From Haematococcus lacustris (Eukaryota > Chlorophyta > Chlorophyceae > Chlamydomonadales > Haematococcaceae), in contig JASKMD010000265.1 in assembly GCA_030144725.1 (NCBI GenBank), positions 24,626 through 88,625 on the forward strand: DNA of 64,000 bases, given 5' to 3'. The notes beneath the pieces were generated by a model that saw only the letters and a program-made list of their open reading frames with translations, was not told where the DNA came from and searched no databases. Numbering within the stretch: the stretch's first letter is position 1; every line of letters begins with the position of its first letter. Of this stretch, positions 55,563 through 64,000 are shown piece after piece. Position numbers and translations under genes: made by a program.

Positions 55563-57837
55563 ATGGGTCCCAGGATGCGCAAGCTCGGCACCTTCGCTGC
55601 TCTGCTAGCCTGCATCGCGGTGATGGCCCAGCCTTCGATCGCTGAGGGTGAGTGGCAGGATGCAGCACTGCAGAGCTGTTTGCTAGCCGTTGCGTTGGTG
55701 AGACACGACCAACTGCCGCGCACCAACTGTTTGTGCTACCCTGACCGCGCTGGTTTGCCCGCGATGCTGCGCTATGCGTGGCCTTGCCTTGGCCACCCTC
55801 ACTTCGTACCGACACTGCAGGCGAACCGGGTCGAACCAACCGCCGTCAACTGGCCTGCACACCCGGCACCGTCGGCTGCCCCCCGTTCCCCTCTGGCCCC
55901 CTCCCCCCACCCTCCTCATCCACCACGTCCAGCTCCACCCCTGGAAGCAGCAGCGGTAAGTGCCTACAAGCAAGATGGGGATGTCTACTGTGCAAGGCAG
56001 ACTTGCAGTGCCAAAGCCTGACTTGCACCTCCTGTCAAACTCCGACACCAGCCCCGCCTGACTCACAACAACTAGCTTTGCAAATAGTATCAGCACACCC
56101 CTGCCTCCCTGCTTCCAGGCAGCACCACCACCACTGCCAGTGGCGCGGCTGTCAGCCAGGCCGCTCAGGCTGCTGCTTCTGAGTGCTCCTCAGCAGTCAA
56201 GATTGCCATCAGCTCCGTGAGTGCGCTGCCAACTGCCACCCCTTGGGGTGCCCGTCCACCACTTGTGCCTGAATGCTACGCCCTGCAGCACACCTGACCA
56301 CACCGCTGAGCTGGCTGCAGGTGTGTGGGGCCAATGCTGACGTCAGTGCTGCTGCCAGCACCTGCTCCAGGGCTGTTGCCACAGCTGTGGCCAAGGCCAT
56401 TGTCAGTGTCAGTGTGACCGTGGTGGCTTCAGGTGAGATGCACAGCTGCTGTTCACATGCGCCCTGGACTCTGCGGCTGCGCTGCTTGGCTGCCTGCCTG
56501 CTCTGAACCATGCCTGCATTCCTTGCGCTGACCTGCCTAGCACTCACCACCTGACCTGCCCTACTCACCCCTGGCTGCAGCGGGCGGCTCCGGCTGTGGC
56601 TCAGCAAGCGGCTCTGCCACGGCCATCGCCTCCGCAGCTGCACAGGCCATTGCCTCGGCCTTTGCCCTGGCTGCCAACGGTTGCCAGGCGGTGAGCGCAT
56701 GGGGGTGTGCCACCTTCACTCCCAGTGCCCTGCCTCTGCTCATGTTCACATGCACTTATTCATTTGCAACATGGGTCGACTGGTAGGTGGCCCACGACCC
56801 TGCAGCGCCTTGTGTCCGCTCCCGTTCCATCCAAGCGTCCTGTTCCTCCTACGCTTGGCAGGCCCAATGCTCTAGCCCCGCCTTTCTAGACTGGAAAGCA
56901 CATCAGGCTGGTGTTTGACCTTGCATGGTGCTGCATGCGTTCCTGCCTGCAGGCTAGCAGCTACAGCCAGGCATCGGCCTACCAGACAAACCTAGCCAAC
57001 GCTGCAGCCTCGGCCACAGTCAGCGCCTGTGCCTCGGGCGGGTCCGCCTCTGCCCAGACCACTGCCATTGCCACAGCAGTGGCCCAGGTAGGCTGGGCCC
57101 AGCACACGAGGCCTTGGCAGGTCCATGCATGCCATGACCTGCATTCTCATAGTACACCTGCTTGCCTACTGTGACCACAGTCCGTGGCTACCGCCATAGC
57201 GAGCGCTCTGGCAGCAGTGAAGGGCCCGTGCAACTGCCCAACCAACCCATCACCTTCACAGTCCCCTGCCCCAGCCCCCTCTCCCTCTCCCTCTCCCTCT
57301 CCCTCTCCTACCCCAGCCCCCTCTCCCCTCCCTGCCCCAGCCCCCTCGCCCGTGCCAGTTCCCGCCCCCTCCCCCTCGCCCGTGCCAGTTCCCGCCCCCT
57401 CCCCCTCGCCCGTGCCAGTACCTGCCCCCTCCCCCTCGCCCGTCCCGGTCCCCTCCCCCTCCCCCTCGCCCGTGCCCGTCCCCTCCCCTTCCCCCTCGCC
57501 CGTGCCGGTCCCCTCCCCTTCCCCCTCGCCCGTGCCGGTCCCCTCCCCTTCCCCCTCGCCCGTGCCGGTGCCTCCCCCCAAGCCTGCGCCCAGCCCCTCC
57601 CCCAAGCCTGCGCCCAGCCCCTCCCCCTCCCCCTCCCCCAAACCCACCCCCTCTCCCAAGCCTGCGCCCAGCCCCTCCCCCAAGCCCAAACCCAGCCCCT
57701 CTCCCAAGCCTGAGCCAAGCCCCAAGCCCAAACCCAGCCCCTCTCCCAAGCCTGAGCCAAGCCCCTACCCCAAGCCTAAGCCAAGCCCTCCCCACAAGCC
57801 ATGTGGCCCCTATGGTTGCGGCTCGTCACCCAAGTGA
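55563..57837 (+). CDS. Secreted Cys/Ala-rich head + Pro-rich shaft protein, tandem copy 2
   Basis: Exons 55563-55647, 55821-55955, 56119-56216, 56321-56432, 56581-56690, 56953-57087, 57181-57837; 443 residues. Same architecture as copy 1 (signal peptide, Cys/Ala-rich head, Pro-rich shaft, [13 protein letters not shown] tail), with a four-residue S-P expansion at the start of the shaft. Coding differences from copy 1 are otherwise silent by eye (for example GCCGGTC to GCCCGTC in the shaft), while introns carry a few substitutions. This suggests either very recent duplication or selection/gene conversion keeping the protein constant. Poly(A) signal TGTAA at 58232. Confidence 0.88.
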
Positions 57838-58231
57838 TGGCAGAAGGGTGTCTCCCCGCCTGCCGACCAGCCTACCAGCCACCCCTCCGTTGCTGCTGTG
57901 TGAAGCGATCTGGTCAACACCTTGATGGCAGCTGCAATAGCTTGCCAGGCACCTGGCCAGTTGTAGATATTTAGGCAGCAGGTGGTGACGTCTGGCAGTT
58001 CTTGCCACGGACATCCATTGTTTTTCTGGTGCCTCGGATCTGCTAAATCAGGTTCCAGTCCAGATGCCAACTTCAGATGTTGCCTGATCCTTTTGTTTGC
58101 TTGGTCGGTTAATTGCCTGGTTGCTGTGCTGTTGTTGTGTTAGTGTTGCAGCTTGTTGTTTCTCGCTGCTCAGTGTTGCTTGGAACACTGCAGTCTCACT
58201 AGAGCAGATGTACAATAATTTCATGGCCACA

Positions 58232-58236
58232 TGTAA
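58232..58236 (+). terminator. TGTAA poly(A) signal, copy 2
   Basis: Equivalent to 54094 in unit A. Confidence 0.6.
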
Positions 58237-58728
58237 TTGTGAGTTCAGTGACAGGAACTGCATCCGAGCAGTCAGCTCAAGACCTGACCGGCTCCCCTTC
58301 AGTGCAGCAGCAAGAGGATCAGCACTAGACAGACCACATCTTTGCACCAGCTTGGCATCAGCCTAAGACATGCTCACACTTTACAATTGCATCCTACCCT
58401 GCCAGCCCGAAAATGGCACCAAGGAGTCGTAGTGAGTCGGTACACTGTAGCGGTGGGTGGAAGGTGGTGGTAAGAGCCGTGTCTCTACACCCCCTCGGCA
58501 GGAGCCTCCACTGCTAATGCGCCAGGTAATAGTGTAGGTGGAAAGCGCCCATGCCATGTGTGTGGGAGGTACCCCATACAGACAGAACACCACCCCTTTT
58601 GAGGGGACCTGGTTCTGCCTCTTTCGTTGTACTTCTTGCCCGCTGGGCTGATTAGGGAGTTGGTGTGGCTGACATATGCAAAGCCCCAGCCGCTGTCCTT
58701 ATCTACCTGCGTATACACTCATACATCT

Positions 58729-59084
58729 GGCCCTGGCCCTGGCCCTGGCCCTGGCCCTGGCCCTGGCCCTGGCCCTGGCCCTGGCCCTGGCCCTGGCCCT
58801 GGCCCTGGCCCTGGCCCTGGCCCTGGCCCTGGCCCTGGCCCTGGCCCTGGCCCTGGCCCTGGCCCTGGCCCTGGCCCTGGCCCTGGCCCTGGCCCTGGCC
58901 CTGGCCCTGGCCCTGGCCCTGGCCCTGGCCCTGGCCCTGGCCCTGGCCCTGGCCCTGGCCCTGGCCCTGGCCCTGGCCCTGGCCCTGGCCCTGGCCCTGG
59001 CCCTGGCCCTGGCCCTGGCCCTGGCCCTGGCCCTGGCCCTGGCCCTGGCCCTGGCCCTGGCCCTGGCCCTGGCCCTAGCCCTAG
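58729..59084. repeat. (CCCTGG)n array, 356 bp, ending in two CCCTAG
   Basis: About 57 CCCTGG units and the same two-unit CCCTAG border as the previous array. Confidence 0.97.
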
Positions 59085-59628
59085 AATGGTTCCGCGTCCC
59101 AGCCACAGTCATACAGTACACTTTATCAACACTTCACTCAACAAACTAGCTTGCTCAAGGAAGACGACAGACTGCCTAAACTGCCTAGCAAGCTGCCGGG
59201 AGGTTATGAGGCAGCTGCTAGCACAGCTGGCAAAGCCAAGCTAGAGGTGAGGAGCGTGTGCACCAGGAGCTGCACACAGTCGTGCATCTGTGTTTGCAGC
59301 TAAATGTGAGTGGTACGCCAGCCTAGGCAACGGGTGGCGTGGGCACTCTGTCAAGTGAGGTACTAAAGAGTCCGCCTTGAGAGAGTTTCGACAGGTGCCG
59401 CTAGAGCTGGGCAGCCACCGCTGCGGCTGCACAGGCAAGCACAGAGCAGTGAGTCGAGGGCCACAGCCAGGCATCGGCTTGCGGTCATGAACAACTTGAT
59501 CCAACTGTCACCGCTGCACGGCGGATACCTCCACGCGGGTCGCGGTCGTTCGTCGTCACCGCTGTCTTGATGTTCGTTTACCTGCCCGCAGCGGGAATCA
59601 GCCCAAGCACACAACCAGGACGCGTTTG

Positions 59629-59649
59629 CCGGCAACCGCCGCTTGCCGG
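59629..59649. promoter_or_regulatory. Inverted repeat CCGGCAA-N7-TTGCCGG, unit C
   Basis: Identical to units A and B, 118 bp before the start codon of copy 3. Confidence 0.55.
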
Positions 59650-59766
59650 TGCTAACCACTAACCGTCGACGAACCCTACTTATTGCGCACCAGACGCTGC
59701 TCGGCCACATCCCCAACCAGCCATTCATCCTGCGCCTCACTATCCCTACACACCTGCTGCGCCCCA

Positions 59767-62021
59767 ATGGGTCCCAGGATGCGCAAGCTCGGCACCTTCG
59801 CTGCTCTGCTAGCCTGCATCGCGGTGATGGCCCAGCCTTCGATCGCTGAGGGTGAGTGGCAGGATGCAGCACTGCAGAGCTGTTTGCTAGCCGTTGCGTT
59901 GGTGAGACACGACCAACTGCCGCGCACCAACTGTTTGTGCTACCCTGACCGCGCTGGTTTGCCCGCGATGCTGCGCTATGCGTGGCCTTGCCTTGGCACT
60001 GCAGGCGAACCGGGTCGAACCAACCGCCGTCAACTGGCCTGCACACCCGGCACCGTCGGCTGCCCCCCGTTCCCCTCTGGCCCCCTCCCCCCACCCTCCT
60101 CATCCACCACGTCCAGCTCCACCCCTGGAAGCAGCAGCGGTAAGTGCCTACAAGCAAGATGGGGATGTCTACTGTGCAAGGCAGACTTGCAGTGCCAAAG
60201 CCTGACTTGCACCTCCTGTCAAACTCCGACACCAGCCCCGCCTGACTCACAACAACTAGCTTTGCAAATAGTATCAGCACACCCCTGCCTCCATGCTTCC
60301 AGGCAGCACCACCACCACTGCCAGTGGCGCGGCTGTCAGCCAGGCCGCTCAGGCTGCTGCTTCTGAGTGCTCCTCAGCAGTCAAGATTGCCATCAGCTCC
60401 GTGAGTGCGCTGCCAACTGCCACCCCTTGGGGTGCCCGTCCACCACTTGTGCCTGAATGCTACGCCCTGCAGCACACCTGACCACACTGCTGAGCTGGCT
60501 GCAGGTGTGTGGGGCCAATGCTGACGTCAGTGCTGCTGCCAGCACCTGCTCCAGGGCTGTTGCCACAGCTGTGGCCAAGGCCATTGTCAGTGTCAGTGTG
60601 ACCGTGGTGGCTTCAGGTGAGATGCACAGCTGCTGTTCACATGCGCCCTGGACTCTGCGGCTGCGCTGCTTGGCTGCCTGCCTGCTCTGAACCATGCCTG
60701 CATTCCTTGCGCTGACCTGCCTAGCACTCACCACCTGACCTGCCCTACTCACCCCTGGCTGCAGCGGGCGGCTCCGGCTGTGGCTCAGCAAGCGGCTCTG
60801 CCACGGCCATCGCCTCCGCAGCTGCACAGGCCATTGCCTCGGCCTTTGCCCTGGCTGCCAACGGTTGCCAGGCGGTGAGCGCATGGGGGTGTGCCTCTTT
60901 CACTCCCAGTGCCCTGCCTCTGCTCATGTTCACTTGCACTTATTCATTTGCAACATGGGTCGACTTGTAGGTGGCCCACGACCCTGCAGCGCCTTGTGTC
61001 CGCTCCCGTTCCATCCAAGCGTCCTGTTCCTCCTACGCTTGGCAGGCCCAATGCTCTAGCCCCGCCTTTCTAGACTGGAAAGAACAGCAGGCTGGTGTTT
61101 GACCTTGCATGGTGCTGCATGCGTTCCTGCCTGCAGGCTAGCAGCTACAGCCAGGCATCGGCCTACCAGACAAACCTAGCCAACGCTGCAGCCTCGGCCA
61201 CAGTCAGCGCCTGTGCCTCGGGCGGGTCCGCCTCTGCCCAGACCACTGCCATTGCCACAGCAGTGGCCCAGGTAGGCCGGGCCCAGCACACGAGGCCTTG
61301 GCAGGTCCATGCATGCCATGACCTGCATTCTCATAGTACACCTGCTTGCCTACTGTGACCACAGTCCGTGGCTACCGCCATAGCGAGCGCTCTGGCAGCA
61401 GTGAAGGGCCCGTGCAACTGCCCAACCAACCCATCACCTTCACAGTCCCCTGCCCCAGCCCCCTCTCCCTCTCCCTCTCCCTCTCCCTCTCCTACCCCAG
61501 CCCCCTCTCCCCTCCCTGCCCCAGCCCCCTCGCCCGTGCCAGTTCCCGCCCCCTCCCCCTCGCCCGTGCCAGTTCCCGCCCCCTCCCCCTCGCCCGTGCC
61601 AGTACCTGCCCCCTCCCCCTCGCCCGTCCCGGTCCCCTCCCCCTCCCCCTCGCCCGTGCCCGTCCCCTCCCCTTCCCCCTCGCCCGTGCCGGTCCCCTCC
61701 CCTTCCCCCTCGCCCGTGCCGGTCCCCTCCCCTTCCCCCTCGCCCGTGCCGGTGCCTCCCCCCAAGCCTGCGCCCAGCCCCTCCCCCAAGCCTGCGCCCA
61801 GCCCCTCCCCCTCCCCCTCCCCCAAACCCACCCCCTCTCCCAAGCCTGCGCCCAGCCCCTCCCCCAAGCCCAAACCCAGCCCCTCTCCCAAGCCTGAGCC
61901 AAGCCCCAAGCCCAAACCCAGCCCCTCTCCCAAGCCTGAGCCAAGCCCCTACCCCAAGCCTAAGCCAAGCCCTCCCCACAAGCCATGTGGCCCCTATGGT
62001 TGCGGCTCGTCACCCAAGTGA
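59767..62021 (+). CDS. Secreted Cys/Ala-rich head + Pro-rich shaft protein, tandem copy 3
   Basis: Exons 59767-59851, 60005-60139, 60303-60400, 60505-60616, 60765-60874, 61137-61271, 61365-62021; 443 residues, predicted identical to copy 2. Intron 1 has lost about 20 bp just before the acceptor (CCTTGGC joined to ACTGCAG), leaving the AG acceptor usable. Other changes from copy 2 fall in introns (for example near 60896 and 61274). Poly(A) signal TGTAA at 62416. With copies 1 and 2 it should raise the dose of one secreted matrix protein. Confidence 0.88.
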
Positions 62022-62415
62022 TGGCAGAAGGGTGTCTCCCCGCCTGCCGACCAGCCTACCAGCCACCCCTCCGTTGCTGCTGTGTGAAGCGATCTGGTCA
62101 ACACCTTGATGGCAGCTGCAATAGCTTGCCAGGCACCTGGCCAGTTGTAGATATATAGGCAGCAGGTGGTGACGTCTGGCAGTTCTTGCCACGGACATCC
62201 ATTGTTTTTCTGGTGCCTCGGATCTGCTAAATCAGGTTCCAGTCCAGATGCCAACTTCAGATGTTGCCTGATCCTTTTGTTTGCTTGGTCGGTTAATTGC
62301 CTGGTTGCTGTGCTGTTGTTGTGTTAGTGTTGCAGCTTGTTGTTTCTCGCTGCTCAGTGTTGCTTGGAACACTGCAGTCTCACTAGAGCAGATGTACAAT
62401 AATTTCATGGCCACA

Positions 62416-62420
62416 TGTAA
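62416..62420 (+). terminator. TGTAA poly(A) signal, copy 3
   Basis: Equivalent to 54094 and 58232. Confidence 0.6.
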
Positions 62421-62912
62421 TTGTGAGTTCAGTGACAGGAACTGCATCCGAGCAGTCAGCTCAAGACCTGACCGGCTCCCCTTCAGTGCAGCAGCAAGAG
62501 GATCAGCACTAGACAGACCACATCTTTGCACCAGCTTGGCATCAGCCTAAGACATGCTCACACTTTACAATTGCATCCTACCCTGCCAGCCCGAAAATGG
62601 CACCAAGGAGTCGTAGTGAGTCGGTACACTGTAGCGGTGGGTGGAAGGTGGTGGTAAGAGCCGTGTCTCTACACCCCCTCGGCAGGAGCCTCCACTGCTA
62701 ATGCGCCAGGTAATAGTGTAGGTGGAAAGCGCCCATGCCATGTGTGTGGGAGGTACCCCATACAGACAGAACACCACCCCTTTTGAGGGGACCTGGTTCT
62801 GCCTCTTTCGTTGTACTTCTTGCCCGCTGGGCTGATTAGGGAGTTGGTGTGGCTGACATATGCAAAGCCCCAGCCGCTGTCCTTATCTACCTGCGTATAC
62901 ACTCATACATCT

Positions 62913-63778
62913 GGCCCTGGCCCTGGCCCTGGCCCTGGCCCTGGCCCTGGCCCTGGCCCTGGCCCTGGCCCTGGCCCTGGCCCTGGCCCTGGCCCTGGCC
63001 CTGGCCCTGGCCCTGGCCCTGGCCCTGGCCCTGGCCCTGGCCCTGGCCCTGGCCCTGGCCCTGGCCCTGGCCCTGGCCCTGGCCCTGGCCCTGGCCCTGG
63101 CCCTGGCCCTGGCCCTGGCCCTGGCCCTGGCCCTGGCCCTGGCCCTGGCCCTGGCCCTGGCCCTGGCCCTGGCCCTGGCCCTGGCCCTGGCCCTGGCCCT
63201 GGCCCTGGCCCTGGCCCTGGCCCTGGCCCTGGCCCTGGCCCTGGCCCTGGCCCTGGCCCTGGCCCTGGCCCTGGCCCTGGCCCTGGCCCTGGCCCTGGCC
63301 CTGGCCCTGGCCCTGGCCCTGGCCCTGGCCCTGGCCCTGGCCCTGGCCCTGGCCCTGGCCCTGGCCCTGGCCCTGGCCCTGGCCCTGGCCCTGGCCCTGG
63401 CCCTGGCCCTGGCCCTGGCCCTGGCCCTGGCCCTGGCCCTGGCCCTGGCCCTGGCCCTGGCCCTGGCCCTGGCCCTGGCCCTGGCCCTGGCCCTGGCCCT
63501 GGCCCTGGCCCTGGCCCTGGCCCTGGCCCTGGCCCTGGCCCTGGCCCTGGCCCTGGCCCTGGCCCTGGCCCTGGCCCTGGCCCTGGCCCTGGCCCTGGCC
63601 CTGGCCCTGGCCCTGGCCCTGGCCCTGGCCCTGGCCCTGGCCCTGGCCCTGGCCCTGGCCCTGGCCCTGGCCCTGGCCCTGGCCCTGGCCCTGGCCCTGG
63701 CCCTGGCCCTGGCCCTGGCCCTGGCCCTGGCCCTGGCCCTGGCCCTGGCCCTGGCCCTGGCCCTGGCCCTGGCCCTAG
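62913..63778. repeat. (CCCTGG)n array, 866 bp, ending in one CCCTAG
   Basis: About 143 CCCTGG units, almost no variants, with a single CCCTAG at the border. The longest of the four arrays. Confidence 0.97.
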
Positions 63779-63782
63779 AATG

Positions 63783-64000
63783 GTTCCGCGTCCCAGCCAC
63801 AGTCATACAGTACACTTTATCAACACTTCACTCAACAAACTAGCTTGCTCAAGGAAGACGACAGACTGCCTAAACTGCCTAGCAAGCTGCCGGGAGGTTA
63901 TGAGGCAGCTGCTAGCACAGCTGGCAAAGCCAAGCTAGAGGTGAGGAGCGTGTGCACCAGGAGCTGCACACAGTCGTGCATCTGTGTTTGCAGCTAAAGA
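63783..64000. repeat. Start of a fourth tandem unit (D), cut by the window end
   Basis: The anchor at 63783 and the following 210 bp match units B and C to about 63997 (GTTTGCAGCTAAA). A further gene copy is therefore expected beyond the window. Confidence 0.85.

Larger units (their letters stand above)
54885..59088. repeat. Tandem unit B, 4204 bp
   Basis: Same order as unit A, with about 90 extra bp after the array and a longer following array. Base differences from unit A are few and scattered. Confidence 0.95.
59089..63782. repeat. Tandem unit C, 4694 bp
   Basis: Longer than unit B mainly because the following hexamer array expanded by 510 bp; intron 1 of its gene is about 20 bp shorter. 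Confidence 0.95.

Noticed and set aside
50207..63938. ORFs with (PS)n, (GP)n, (PW)n, (AL)n, (RA)n over hexamer arrays
   Set aside because: They are frame readings of CCCTAG/CCCTGG repeats, with no start, splice or conservation support.

Overview
The window looks like nuclear DNA of a chlamydomonadalean green alga. The style is close to Haematococcus, but that species guess is inference from memory of its repeat-encoded proteins. Supporting signs: GC-rich, intron-dense genes with GT/GC-AG introns; clean splice phases across tens of exons; TGTAA poly(A) signals downstream of the repeated genes; secreted proline-rich wall-type proteins; and very abundant microsatellites, minisatellites and decayed mobile elements. 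No bacterial operon, phage or CRISPR signal is present.

Layout. 122-3817 (minus): a multi-exon MFS transporter, cut by the window start. 4746-5537 (minus): an uncertain membrane protein, followed by short tandem repeats and a Gly-rich putative terminal exon. 8224-12875 (minus): a complete CCDC124 orthologue in seven exons, starting with a 12-nt first exon. 13071-17306 (plus): a complete THUMPD1/TAN1 orthologue, head-to-head with CCDC124 (195 bp between the start codons). Both carry mobile-element debris in long introns. 17.3-20.4 kb: mostly degenerate mobile elements, including tails of a TnpB/Fanzor-like element and a stray copy of THUMPD1 exon 2. 20870-23431 (plus): a seven-exon secreted protein with a Cys/Ala-rich head and a Pro-rich shaft. 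25190-49859 (minus): one very large gene with more than 40 exons. It has a Pro-rich N-terminus, helical MgtE-N-like repeats and a helical C-terminal half that I do not recognise with confidence. Its introns hold a roughly 66-copy 30-bp satellite, a CCTTG array, a long CAG array and tRNA-related SINE-like pieces.

50361-64000: the most striking region. The secreted head-shaft gene is present three more times in tandem units of about 4.0, 4.2 and 4.7 kb, and a fourth unit begins at the window end. Each unit is led by a hexanucleotide array at the same position: CCCTAG in the first, CCCTGG in the others, with a residual CCCTAG edge. The predicted proteins of copies 2 and 3 are identical, whereas the arrays differ in length (290, 356, 866 bp), so the amplification looks recent. 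The copy at 20.9 kb is an older, diverged paralogue.

Functional links. CCDC124 (ribosome-associated) and THUMPD1 (tRNA ac4C adaptor) may share a bidirectional promoter and both act in translation. The four secreted paralogues probably supply extracellular-matrix protein. The other genes show no evident pathway link.
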